Shown here piece after piece: positions 23,114 through 34,511 of a DNA stretch of 64,000 nucleotides (its first letter is position 1; every line of letters begins with the position of its first letter). This DNA comes from Pyronema omphalodes (Eukaryota > Ascomycota > Pezizomycetes > Pezizales > Pyronemataceae), in NCBI GenBank assembly GCA_024516155.1, contig JAJJXM010000004.1, positions 434,001-498,000 of the forward strand, written 5' to 3'. Both the position numbers and the translations under genes were made by a program. Under the pieces are notes generated by a model. That model was not told the DNA's origin and searched no databases. It worked only from the letters and a program-made list of their open reading frames with translations.

Positions 23114-24270
23114 GAACGTCTTGTCTTCCTCTGAAACTCCGAGATTCCGTTCAAGTTTTTCTAATTCCCTTGGTTTTTTGGGGAATGCTTTCGACATTGC
23201 GAATTTGAACTGCTTTGGCGGTGCGACACCACGCAATTACAACGCTTACAAATATACCTTCTCTCCCCCCGGCATTATCCATACGACACGAATTTATCCC
23301 CCCCCCCCCCCCTCATTACGACACTATTTACAACCTTTTAGTCGGCATTTTTCTTTGGTTTGCGACTTTATTTTTTTTTTTCAGTACCTCTACTCTAGCT
23401 TTGAAAGTTATCGCAATATTTTTGTCTGTGTGTTTTTGTTTCTCTTACATATCGCAAGTACGTCTTGAATTGCGTATTGGAATTTGGACAGTTTAATTTT
23501 GCTTGTTTTTATTGCACTGGTATTGGAAAATATTTTTTTTTTCCCCGTGGGATGGCTGGCTTGTGTAGGCCGCCGGTGACAGCGGCGCATCTTGGGTGTT
23601 TTTGTGTTTTATGGGTATATGCACGGTCGGGTCAGGGTCATTTGTTTTTTTCTTTTTTTTTTCTTTAGTTGTCTTTTTATCTTGATCTTTGTAGTTGTTA
23701 TTGTTATTGTTATTGTGAAGTTGTTGTGATTGTTGAGTTGTGATTGTATGACGTTTTTTTTAGCTTTTTTTTGTTGCTGCACTGCGCTGCGTGTATTGGA
23801 TACTTGAAAACTGTTCTTTTTTTGTCTTGTTTTTGTTTTGTTGATTTCTCTGGACTTATCACTGGAGATGAGATAGGATAATGAAAACAATGCTGCCACC
23901 ATATGACTGGGGTTTTTTGAATTGGTGTAAATTATGGATGCTGTGATGGTGATGTTTTGGGTGGTTGGGTGGTTAAATCTCGGATGGATGGTTTGGTTGT
24001 GGAAGGATGAGGATGCAAGAGGGATTGGATACACTGGATCTGGTTGGGAGAATGAGGATGTAAAAGGTGCGGTGGGGTGGTTATCATCTCATCATCCCTC
24101 ATCATCCTCATCTTCTGTGTTCTTATGCGTCCTTATGCGAGACATCTACATATCTCATTTCGAGATTCGAGATTCGAGATGCAAGATTCGACATCGCTGC
24201 AGATTGTATGTATGTATGTATAGGAAGCATTCCGAATTTTCCGAATTTTCTGGATTTTCTGATTACGGTA
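23114..24270. other. MAF1 3' flank and intergenic DNA
   Basis: A C run at 23300-23312, many T-tracts (23365-23830) and a short GTTATT repeat near 23697. No gene seen. Confidence 0.5.
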
Positions 24271-24870
24271 AATTCGGGTAGCCTATGGCCCAGGGAGGTG
24301 GTAAAGCTGGGAGGTAGGAAGTCTGGGTAGCCAGGCCAGTAAACAAGCGCAGAGAAGAGCACAGAGAAAAGCAGCGCAGGGAATCTAAAGAGACCAACGA
24401 CATCAGGTAAACCGGGTAGCCCAGGGAACCAACGACATCAGGTAAATCCGGGTAGCCAAAGAAGCCCAGTAAACCAGCCCAGAAATTCAAAGGGACCAAA
24501 GAAGCCAGGGAATCCAGCCCAGAGAAAACCAACCCAGAAATTCAAAGGGGCCAGGTCAACCAGCCCAGGGAACCAACGACATCAGGTAAATCCGGGTAGC
24601 CCTGGGAGCCCAGGGAGCCAGGGAGCCAGAGTTTAAACAAGCCTGGGAAAATAATAAGAACCAGGGAGCCCAGGGAGCCAAAGTTTAAACAATCCAAAGA
24701 AGCCCAGGGAACCAGAGTTTAAACAATCCAAAGAAGCCAAAGAAGCCAGGTAATCCACCCAGTCCAGGGAGCCAGTGAGCCAGGGAGACCAGGGAGCCAG
24801 AGAACCAAAGAAGCCCAGGGAACCAACGATATCAGGTAAACCGGGTAGCCCAGGGAGCCAGGGAGCCCAG
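24271..24870. repeat. Degenerate CCAGGGAGCC-type repeat region with ~38-bp units
   Basis: CCAGGGA(G/A)CC motifs recur throughout. A longer unit, CAACGACATCAGGTAAAYCC followed by GGGTAGCCC, recurs near 24397, 24428, 24575 and 24825. It gives Leu/Pro/Gly/Ser-rich frames on the minus strand that I do not accept as genes. Confidence 0.8.
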
Positions 24871-25171
24871 GGAAACAACCACGTTCCACGTTCCACGTCC
24901 TAGCATCAAGCATCCAGCATCCCCAGCCCCAGCCCCAGCCTTAGCCTTAGCCACACCCCCAGCCGCACCCCCAGCCACAGCCCCAGCCACAGCCCCAGCC
25001 TTATCCACAGAATCTCCACCCCCAGCCGCAGGAATGCAGGATACGGTATACGGCATCCGGAAGCCGGAGCACGATAGTTTCCGGAAATTGTTCGAACAAA
25101 ACTTTTAGTTCGGGGGTTTTGGAGGAACGGTTTGGAGGAACGAGAAGTTACTTACTTACTTCTATTTTCGG
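24871..25171. other. CCCCAGCC-repeat patch
   Basis: Contains a (CCCCAGCCACAG)n-like stretch at 24922-25030; otherwise featureless. Confidence 0.5.
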
Positions 25172-25470
25172 GTGATAGATTGGATATGGGTGATATGGGA
25201 TATGGGTGAGAGTAGGGGTGAGAGTAGGGGTGAGAGTAGGGGTGAGAGTAGGGGTGAGAGTAGGAGTTGTAGGAGTTGTAGGGGTTGTAGGAGTTGTAGG
25301 AGTTGTATGTATATGTATGGTATGTATGGTATGTATGGTATGTATGGTATCTATCTATCCAACGACTTCAACCTAACTTCAATCTAACTTCAACCGTAAC
25401 CGTAATAGTAATAGTAATAGTAATAGTAATAGTAATAGTAATAGTAATAGTAATAGTAAGTACAGTTTCT
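25172..25470. repeat. Cluster of four short tandem arrays
   Basis: In order: a 12-bp unit GTGAGAGTAGGG (25206-25263), a 9-bp GTTGTAGGA unit (25264-25305), a 10-bp TATGTATGGT unit (25308-25351), and a 6-bp TAGTAA unit (25403-25458). All are visible directly and non-coding. Confidence 0.9.
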
Positions 25471-25514
25471 GCTTTTGATTCGGGTTCGGCGGGCCGGGTT
25501 TCGGCTTCAGATTC

Positions 25515-25660
25515 GGTTTCAGTTTCAGTACCGTTGGGTTGGTTTGGGTTGGGTTGGGTTGGGTTTTGCTTTCGGCGGGTTGGATTGGGTTGGATTGGGT
25601 TGAGTTGGATTGGGTTGGATTGGGTTGGGTTTTGCTTTCGGCGGGTTGGATTGGATAGGT
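25515..25660. repeat. (GGGTTGGATT)n / TTGGGTTGGG repeats
   Basis: Degenerate 5- and 10-bp units, with a larger direct repeat (TTGGGTTTTGCTTTCGGCGG) at about 25558 and 25626. Confidence 0.85.
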
Positions 25661-25853
25661 TGGACTGGGTTGGAGAGTACCCAGCTATACCCAGCTAGAC
25701 AGACACCAGTAATGTGAAGTTTATACTCGTGTATAAGATAAGATATATCATACATGTAAATAGTTGGCTTAATGGTTCTATGACTCTACGGGCTGGCTCC
25801 ACGGGTTCGGGTCTATGGGTTGGCTCTATGGGTTGGGTCTACGGATTGGCTCT

Positions 25854-25947
25854 ACGGTTCTATGGTTCTATGGTTCTATGGTTCTATGGTTCTATGGTTC
25901 TATGGTTCTATGGTTCTATGGTTCTATGGTTCTATGGTTCTATGGTT
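25854..25947. repeat. (TCTATGGT)n octamer array
   Basis: About eleven perfect 8-bp copies. The same motif is scattered just upstream from 25780. Confidence 0.9.
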
Positions 25948-26573
25948 TGGCTCCATGGTTTGGGTCTGACTACTTTACAGCTTAGAGTTATCCCATACAA
26001 TACTCTTCATTCCTCATCATACTTCTTACCTATAATACTTCCCTATTGCTCATCATTGCTTCATTATAGCGTACTAGTCGGATTGGGGTATAGATATATA
26101 GCAGATGGATAACATACACGAATCATGAGATATCACTCTGTATCTCACTATCCCTCTTCTGTAGTATGTACTGCCCTTTTTTCCTTTTTGTTTCCTTTCT
26201 TTCTTTCTTCATTTTATTTTATTTTTCTTCATTTTTATTTTTATTTTTCTTCCTGTTTCTTCCTTTTTCTTCCTTTTATTTCTCTTCCTGTTTTTTTTGT
26301 TTTTGAAAACTATAACAAAAGAAAAGAAAAGAAAAGAAAAAGAAGTCAAAGTTTTTTTATTTTTATTTTTATTTTTTTTTGGGGGGGGGATAAGATCGGG
26401 CTTATGTCTGTGGTTATGGAGATAGAGTATTGGGATATATGCATATCTAGAGATTATAAATAGAACTTGAAGGTACTGGATGTTGTTGTTGATGTTGTTG
26501 GGGTTGGTGGATATGGAATAGGGGTAGGGTGATGGGATATGGAATGGGGGCAGGGTGATGGGATGATAAGAGG

Positions 26574-26650
26574 GGGGATGGGATGGGATGGGATGGGATG
26601 GGATGGGATGAATGAAATCGGATGGGATGGGATGGAATGGGATGGGATGA
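26574..26650. repeat. (GGGAT)n pentamer array
   Basis: GGGATGGGAT repeats with one AATGAAATC interruption, directly next to the GGGGATT array. Confidence 0.9.
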
Positions 26651-26654
26651 TAAG

Positions 26655-26768
26655 AGGGGGGATTGGGGATTGGGGATTGGGGATTGGGGATTGGGGATTG
26701 GGGATTGGGGATTGGGGATTGGGGATTGGGGATTGGGGATTGGGGATTGGGGATTGGGGATTGGGGAT
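26655..26768. repeat. (GGGGATT)n array, about 16 copies
   Basis: A nearly perfect 7-bp array with four guanines per unit on the plus strand, so it has strong G-quadruplex potential. The same unit recurs on the other strand at 48590-48690. Confidence 0.95.
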
Positions 26769-27183
26769 TAGACTAAACATTTGCATTGAGCCTTTGGGAT
26801 AGTATTGTAGGAGGATTGTAATTATAAGCGGAGGGAATCACAGAGGGTAGGTTTAAGTCGAGGAGTTAGGGGTAGAGTTAGGATGATATAACGTAAGGTA
26901 AGATAACTGTTATACAGATTGCTACAATTGATATGATTACAAAATTCGATAACATCGCTGAAACTACTAAAACTGCTACACTTGCTTGAAATTCTCAATT
27001 TCTCAATTTCTTGATTTCCAAACTTCGCAATTTCTCAACTTGTTAATAAATAAATAAATAAAAAGCCAGAAAATGGAGAATATTCCCCTACATAATAATA
27101 ATAATAATCAGGTTGTCCTATCCCTCACGGATTGCATCTTTGTTTTTTTTTTCTCTCTTTCTCTCTCGCCAGGTTATGGGCTT

Positions 27184-28976
27184 TTAGGGCTCGCCGGGCT
27201 TCCCAGGTTCACCGGGATTTTCAGGTTCGTCTGGTTTCCCAGGTTCCTCTGGCTTCCCAGGTTCCTCTGGTTTCCCAGGTTCCTCTGGTTTCCCAGGTTC
27301 GTCTGGTTTCCCAGGCTCTCCAGGCTTCTTTGGCTCTCCAGGCTTCTTCGGCTCTCCCGGCTTCTTCGGCTCTCCAGGCTTCTTCGGCTCTCCAGGCTTC
27401 TTCGGTTCTCCAGGCTTCTTCGGCTCTCCGGGCTTTTCCGGCTCTCCAGGCTTCTTCGGCTCTCCCGGCTTCTTCGGCTCTCCAGGCTCTTTAGGATCCC
27501 CACCCATCTCCTTCCTCAAATTCTTTATCTGTTCCCTAATAGCATCTTCAAATTCCCTATCCTGATCTCCAGCGATCCTCAAAAGACTTGCCACAAACGC
27601 TTCTTTCATGTATGCGAAACTGAAGTCATCGGTCAAATCTGCTATTGTATCACAGAGGGAATCTGGGAAGTTGATGGATTTATTTGGACAGAGTTTTTTT
27701 CTAGAGGTGGTTGCGTGTTAGTTATGGTTTATAGGGTGGATGAAGGGGGAGGGGAGGAGGGTTTGGTGGGCTTTGGGTAAGGTAGACTTTGGGTAAGGTA
27801 GACTTTGGGTAAGGTAGACTTACTGCCAGTATTTACAATACTCGACTCTTTCCTCTTTTCCGGGGATTGGGAAAAGATATTTCCTATCGAACCTACTTGG
27901 ACGTTTCGATATACCAGGGTCAAGTCGATCAAGATGGTTTGTAGAGCCGATCATACAGATACCATCATTACTTGCCAATCCATCAACTTCATTCAAGAAG
28001 TAGCTTCTGGTTTCTTCATTCACTAAACTATCGAGATCTTCAAAGACTAGGAAGCATGGTGCTACATCCCTGGCTTTTTGGAAGATATCGGCGATGCTTT
28101 TTTCGTCGCCGAACATAGAGTGGAAGGTTTTGACGTAGAGATTCGGGACTATTGGATCCTTTAAATCGGAGATGGAGTGCATTAGAGCTTTGATACTGAT
28201 AGTTTTACCATTTCCTGGAGGTCCATGGAAAATTACTCCTCTCTATCTCCTGATATTAGTAACCTGATCACTTCAAACATCCCGACAAAGATTAAACTAA
28301 CCTTCCACGGAACTCCAAACTCCTTATATCTTTCCCTACTCCTAAAAAACCCCTCAATATCCCCTTTAACCCTTTCCTTCAACCCTTTTTCCAAAATCAC
28401 ATCCCCCCATTTCGCCTTCCTTATCTCCCCCCACAACCCCTCCTCCTTCTTCCATCTCCCCTGATCAAACACCCAAATCCGCTTCCCAATTTCCCCCTCC
28501 CATCCCTCCGCCTCTTTCAACAACTCCTTAACCAATCCCTCTTTATTCCATTTCCCTAACAAATACTGCATCCTAGTAACCTCCCCATCGCAGCTATCCT
28601 TCCATTGCACAATATACAAAATAAACTCCTCATCCTGATATATATATTGATATTTCCCGAACCAGGTCTCTGTGATATCAGAGGTTTCTTGCCAGATTTG
28701 GGAAGGCGTATGAGGGTCGAGATTACAGGTTGCGTGACCGGCGGAGGCGAATTCTAGGAGATGGATGGTGGTGCTGGGGATTATGGTTAGGTGAAGCTTA
28801 GGGTGGAAGGAACGGATGGAGGAGGAAATGACGAGGTCGGTGGATTGTCGTGGGGCGGAGGAGTGGTGGAGGAGGGCGTTGAAAATTGGGGGTGCGTGGG
28901 GACGTTTATGGCAGGATTGGAGGGTGGGTTGCTGAGTGGTATCGCTGGGGAGTGGTGGGGGTGTGCCGTGGGTCAT
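27184..28976 (-). CDS. AAA ATPase with C-terminal XXP (GEPKKP) repeat tail
   Basis: Three exons: 28976-28302, 28242-27824 and 27700-27184 (introns 59 and 123 nt), giving 536 residues. The N-terminal part (1-225) is an alpha/beta region of unknown function. The AAA module follows. Walker A is HGPPGNGKT (232-239). The Walker B-like strand FLVFEDLDSL (289-298) has Glu-Asp in place of Asp-Glu. Sensor 1 is IGSTNH, and the arginine region RPSRFDRKY lies at 339-347. This arrangement matches fungal BCS1/proteasomal-type single-AAA ATPases of unknown substrate. Residues 435-536 are 34 uninterrupted X-X-Pro triplets, first GEPKKP and then GKPEEP. The exon 1-2 join places RGVIF just before Walker A, as expected. 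Intron 2 contains a 16-bp repeat (GTCTACCTTACCCAAA). The tail is unusual; the remote role could be chaperone or remodeller. Confidence 0.85.
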
Positions 28977-30137
28977 TTTTTGGGGGGGATTGGAAGGAAA
29001 GTAGGATAGTTGGGGAGGAAGGTGGAAAACTGGAGGGTTTTGAAGATAATTGATGTGGATATTGACGTTTTACGACCATACGATTCAGTCAAGGTGTTGC
29101 GATATAGACACGTACGCTCCTACGACACCTCTGCTACGATTCGTTCGGATATCTTCTGTATGCGGGGTCTATCACTCATCCTCGTCGATTTCTTATCGAT
29201 GGATCCGGAACTGGGGAGGTGGTGAAACGACCGAGAATAGAGTCGTTACGTATGTATATATGTACACAAGTTATGGAGAAGTTCATTGGAGGAATTGAGT
29301 TGGCGGTGTTACGCAAAGATGTTACACTGTTACAGAGATGTTACACTCGTTTACTGATGAACCAATGGCTCGGTAGTTGCATACATGATGAACATCGTAT
29401 AGAACTTGCTTTTCAGTCCAACGGCACAGATGAGCATGACCGCGTTTCCTTTGTGAGGTAATTCTAGCTAATCGGAACTAGTCTAGGGTTAGCCCTGATC
29501 AATTGATACCAGCCCAATTCCACCGCTTTCCTGTAGCCTGAAGTATTATATTCAGGTTTCAGTCAGTTGTTTTTTTTCTACTTATTTGTCGTGAGCAAGA
29601 ATTACCCCTGAGTGTACCCGTAGTAAAATACCGCATACACTCTCTAGATGGTCAGGTGATATCGTTTCGCTTTGACGCCGGTTCGTCCCGCTTCTCGGCG
29701 AACGTTTCCAGCCCGGGCTACGGAGTAAGACTACCCAAACACTGGTGGTTAGATTATCTTGATCGATTCAGACCCCGACATCATTAAATTTATCCTGATC
29801 GGCCTACGGATGCAAGATTGTACAGAGTTTTCTTTTCTACACAAAATCTTCAAAAACCTATGGTAAAAGTGATGGTTTCTCTTCCTCAAGCAGCATATCG
29901 ACAAGGAACCTTGTTGGATGAAGTTATGGTGCAATTACACATCCCTCTCGCTTGTATTGGAGTTTCGAAGTGGGGGGACCCGTGACTTCTCCTTCTCTGT
30001 CATATATCCCCCTCATCCTCCTCCGTGTTTGAAGCTGCATCCACAACACGGAACACGATGTTTACCGAGTCCCTCTATCCTCCTCGACCTGTTGTTTTAT
30101 ATCCATATATCTAGCACTACGGAAGTCATAGTACAAC
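28977..30137. other. Intergenic region
   Basis: About 1.16 kb between divergent genes. Small frames are present but none is protein-like, and no repeat array is seen. The stretch from 29990 to 30137 (C/T-rich) is a plausible leader for the downstream gene. Confidence 0.45.
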
Positions 30138-31710
30138 ATGACTGATCCCCGCGACGAGACAGTGGTCGAGAGGCCACAGGTCGAAGATTATTTTTCTTTC
30201 GTACCATACTACGCTCGCAAACAGACCACGAAGGACAAAAAGAAAGATACCACTGTTGTAACCCCAAGGGCTGTGGCTGCAAGCCCATCCGAGGATGTTA
30301 AACCCAAAACTTTCTCAGAAACGAAAAATACACCCACCAAGATTCCACAGTCTTTTTCATACACTCCTTTCGATGAGCTTGACATTGATAGCAAAGCTCA
30401 GAAAACCGGAAAAACTACATCCATCATAACCTCCAAACCAGTTTCACCAAATCCATCGGAAGAGCTTGATCATGCTATTAAAATCACTCCTTTTACAATG
30501 CCAAAAGTCCTCTCCCGTAACCCCTCCGAAGAAGCTCTCAAAATCACACCTCAGGAATCTGCAACCTCTGATGTCACAACCTCCTCCGAAAACTCAGGTA
30601 GTACATCCAGCGATATCTCCAGCGACATCTCCAGCATCACCACCGCCTGCACCAGCACCGAGGAACTTCAACTCCACGAGCCATCTGAAGAAAACCTACC
30701 GAAGCCCACAACTCCGGTAGATACAGCCATAGCCACAGCCACATCCACAGCGCTATTATCTTCAGATGTTCCAGGACATCCAGAGTTACGGATCCGTCGA
30801 ACAGCCAGTAGTTCAGTGTTGACCGTTACACAACCGCAACCTCAACCTCAGCCTCAACCACAAAATCACGATTCCACCGGTATTCAACAACCTGAACCAC
30901 CTCCTCGTACAGTCCCCAAAACTCGTCACCATGAAACAGAAAGAGAGCGGGTACGAAAATTCCTCCTCTACACCATGCCATCAACCGACGACCTAGACGA
31001 AGAAGGCATCTACTTCCCACCGATTCCCGAAGAACGCGAAACGATTCTCACAGCAATTGTCGATACCTGTCGACAAAAGAAATTTCAATTCATAGATAGA
31101 TACTATCGATACAATGCGTGGGGAGATGAAGATGCCGTACGACATCTCAATGAGACGGTTCAATATAGGAGACATAGTTCTATTAGTGACTTTACCGTGA
31201 GGGTGTGTAAATACTTGAGGTTGGGTAGGAAAGTCGATAAGTAAGTTTTTCTTGAACATTCCGCTTTTGTAGAAGCAACAACACCCCAACTGCATAGAAA
31301 TATTATTCGAACCCCGCTTCGAGGAAGAATATAGGCAACTACTTTGCAAGAATCGAATACAACGGCGGATACTATACCCATGTCATGAAACTCAATACCT
31401 AATACCTAATACCTAATACTCAATACTCAATACCGAATGCTAAGTATGTTGCTTATTTGGGTCCGTGGACTAACGTTTTTTATAAAGACTTCGATGGAAA
31501 ATGGTTTCATGGAGGAAAAACAAAGTAGTTTTGAAGGAAGATTATGCAGAAAGGGCCAATAGGGATAGGGTGAATTGGCTTATCAAGGAGGGAGTAATAA
31601 TTCCTGAATGTAAACCACCGGAGTACACAAAAAAGGATCCCATGAGAAATCCGAATTACCGCGTTCACATGGAGGAATACGTTAGGGCAATGCAATATGG
31701 GAGAATGTGA
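30138..31710 (+). CDS. Uncharacterised Ser/Thr/Pro-rich protein with PSEE motifs
   Basis: Two exons are inferred: 30138-31240 and 31488-31710. The 247-nt intron has a GTAAGT donor, a GACTAACG branch and an AAAG acceptor, and splicing gives 441 residues in one frame. Without splicing, the first exon would stop at 31244 after 368 residues. The first two-thirds is disordered. It carries recurring (N)PSEE/SPSED/STEEL motifs (for example SPNPSEELDHAIKITPF and SRNPSEEALKITP), and a QPQPQP run sits near residue 235. The C-terminal third is ordered-looking and charged (RERVRKFLLYTMPSTDDLDEEG, FIDRYYRYNAWGDEDAVRHL, LIKEGVIIPECKPPEYTKKDP). No signal peptide, membrane segment or known motif is seen. I do not recognise the family; it may be lineage-specific. 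Confidence 0.7.
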
Positions 31711-32213
31711 AGGGGTTATTTAGAAGTTTGTTGTTTTTGGGTGTTTTAGAACGGATTCTGGCGTTGTTTTTTTATTTGTTTAAATATATTCTAAATCGAA
31801 ATTAGAGGAATAAAAGTTTTGCTGTTTCTGTGTATACATGTATTGTGTTTCCTTGTCTGAATATCCGCTCTCGGACGTTCTGTGATACATAGCTGCTGAA
31901 GATAATTCGTTCAAATATCTTGCATATGAAGAGAAATTTAAAACGGTAGAACGTCCATCGTCTCGTGCAGGTGTATGACATGGAAAAGGGCGGGTTTCTA
32001 TAAACACGGAACCGGTCGCATAAACGTACTGACCATCCCATCGTCGATAACAGCGTCCACCCACGTTTTGTCCTCGCATAACGAAACCCCAAGTATGTAC
32101 GCATAAGAAGGAATTTTGTCATTCCATTGCCCCAGTTATGATAACAATAAAAACACAACTTTTCTGTACATTAAAAGCACCCAAAAACGCCATGAAATAT
32201 CCCCCAACATCCA
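31711..32213. other. Convergent 3' intergenic region
   Basis: Contains the 3' ends of the PSEE-motif gene and NOP16. No gene, RNA or repeat array noticed. Confidence 0.5.
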
Positions 32214-33023
32214 TTACGCCTCAATCTGAACCTTTCCATGCTTCTGCTCCCACTTGGCGACTCTTCTCCTGATGTCGCCCTCGGTCTGTTGCCAGGGGTT
32301 CGCCTTCTTATCCCTAGCCATAGCCTTGTAATCTCTTCCGTACTTGGCCACCAATCTCTCAATCCACTCCTTCTCTCCTTCACTCTGTGTCCGCTCCTTC
32401 TTAATCTCGTTCCTTGCAATAGCCTCAAGCTGTCTAACAACATCCGTTACGGGCTTTGCCTCCTCTCCCTCGAATCCCGCCCACTCCTCGTCTAGTGCCT
32501 CATCGGCGGTAGGAGCATGCTCAACACCGACAATGTTTCCGGACTCGTCACGGATGATCTTAGCCTCACCGGGCTGAAGCTTCTTGAGGGGCTTTCCGGG
32601 AGCAGAGGGGGTGAAGGCGCTAGATTCCGGGGCACACCATGCTGAGGCGTTAAGCTTGCTGCTGAGACCGAGACGAGTGTAGTTCTGGGAGAGAGTCTGG
32701 GTTTTGTCCCTGCAGTAAAGTGTTAGCAACTTTTCACTTTTGCTCAAATCTGTAAAGACAGATAGGATTCAGCGTAGTGAAAGAAGAGTAGCTAGGAAAT
32801 ACAGGTAGATAATGTAGTATTATCTACCAGCATGCAATTGCAATTGCGTAGCCCGCGTTTCCCACTCTCAATCACGCGAAAACGCCGACCTGGGAGCAGC
32901 GTACCAGTTCTTCTCGATAATAGAGTTTCCGAAAGACTTGATCTTGTGAACACGGGTGTTCTTGTGGCGGGAAACCTTAGCGTTGGAGGAACGGTTCTTC
33001 TTCTTCTGGAGTTCGCGACCCAT
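32214..33023 (-). CDS. NOP16: Ribosome biogenesis protein Nop16
   Basis: Nop16 is a small basic nucleolar factor of 60S pre-ribosome assembly. Two exons, 33023-32905 and 32709-32214, with a 195-nt intron (GTACGC...CTGCAG), give 204 residues. The start MGRELQKKKNRSS is the family signature. It is followed by VSRHKNTRVHKIKSFGNSII and EKNWDKTQTLSQNYTRLGL, which spans the splice junction at the Trp codon, and the C-terminal block LVAKYGRDYKAMARDKKANPWQQTEGDIRRRV. Length fits fungal Nop16. With IMP4 at the left edge it is the second ribosome-assembly gene in the window, but the two are 30 kb apart and not co-regulated by position. Confidence 0.95.
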
Positions 33024-34511
33024 TTTTGTGGTTGTGTTGGTGTTTTATTGAAGAAGCTGTTCAAGGTGGGTTGAGGTGAGTTCGTTGAAACAGCGTCGAG
33101 AGCGCGAACGTCCTGGGAATTTTTCGCGAGCTAAGGGTGGCGGCCGTGACAGGGATTCGTGTGGCTTGGCGGAGCTGGGGAAGCGAGTGACTGGAGATGG
33201 TTACCGGCGTAGCGTAGCTCAGCTAGGGCTAGCTATCAGTTCCATCCTCTAATAAAAGCCTCATGACCGACCAGTGATTCAATACTAATAAAGTAGTAGC
33301 TTCGGAGTCTAATCTGCCGTATTTTAGTCATCAACATCAATGTAAAATTATAAAACTTTGCCGTCTACATTATCTTAATTTCGGAACTTGGTAATGTGAT
33401 TCAAAACAATAATACCAGAAAACATCACCAGTGCCCTTTTGCAGCTTGCCCAGTTTTGGAAAATCACCTCCAGCCACTCAAGATTCATGTATCCCCCAGT
33501 GCCTCCTACCCGCCGCGTGTAACACCGCGCCATCCGTCAGGAGTACCGAAAACTTAGAAGTGATGAAATAAGCCGGGTATACTGTGATGATAGAGATACA
33601 TTGTCGCGCGTACACGCCATGAACAAACCCCTCATAGCTATCGTCAATATCCCCCAGAAGCTTCATCCTAAAATCTGTAAAATAATCATTACTTTGGCTT
33701 CTTCGTCAAATTTATGAAGATATTTCTGCACATGGACAGTTGAAATTGCCCACTCGATTTAAAAAGCGAGTTACGAAAATCATCGAAAGGATATATAGAA
33801 GTATCTTTGAGGCGTATAAGTCGGTTTTCCAATTGTTGTTCTTGATTTCTAAGTCATCGGATGGTCTAGATTAAAATACAGGAAGATTCTCAGGTGGAAA
33901 ACCTATGTGGGGTATGAATCGGGAATCAAATAACAGAAAAAAGGATCTTTCTTGAGCTTGTGGCATGTCGATATTTGGCACAAGAGATCGGTTAAGAATG
34001 AGGCGGAGTATGTGGTTGTTGATTGTCTAGGCAACACTTGATAAAGTGGGCATGAATGAGTATCCACAAAACTATCACCTGCTTTGGGCTTTGGATGTTA
34101 AAATGTTTTTGGATTCAAAATACCCGAAAAGTTTCAATGGCCCGCACCATTCAAAAAATGGGCAACGGGATAGCTGTTGGCATAGGTCAAATATGCGTAA
34201 GTTGGGCTTAATACAACGGTTGTCGTGTAATTAATAATCAACCAAACGATATGTCTTCAGATCCTAATAGGTTCGGTGTTTGGTAGCTAATGAGTGATGG
34301 CTTGTGAAGATATATTGACGACCCCTATTCTCTCTGTCATTCTTGCTATATGATAGAACCCCATACAACTAAAGTGTTACTAAACAGTTTACAAATCCAA
34401 ACCAGATGAAAATAAAATGCATATCCACCACATATTCCCTATATCGCCCCATCAAAACTCCAACCGTTTCCTTATCTAACAATCATACCCTAACAGCAAA
34501 TGTCTCAGATG
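33024..34511. other. NOP16 5' flank and intergenic region
   Basis: About 1.5 kb. The part adjoining 33024 is the NOP16 promoter. A minus-strand frame of 62 codons at 33478-33666 starts with ATG (MKLLGDIDDS...), and its LLTDGAVLHAAGRR stretch is faintly ankyrin-like. It is too short and isolated to call. Nothing else is seen. Confidence 0.45.

Noticed and set aside
27073..27780. Plus-strand frame opposite the AAA gene
   Set aside because: Antisense shadow of the GEPKKP repeat tail.
33478..33666. 62-codon frame with an ankyrin-like LLTDGAVLHAAGRR
   Set aside because: Too short, a single partial motif, no supporting exons.
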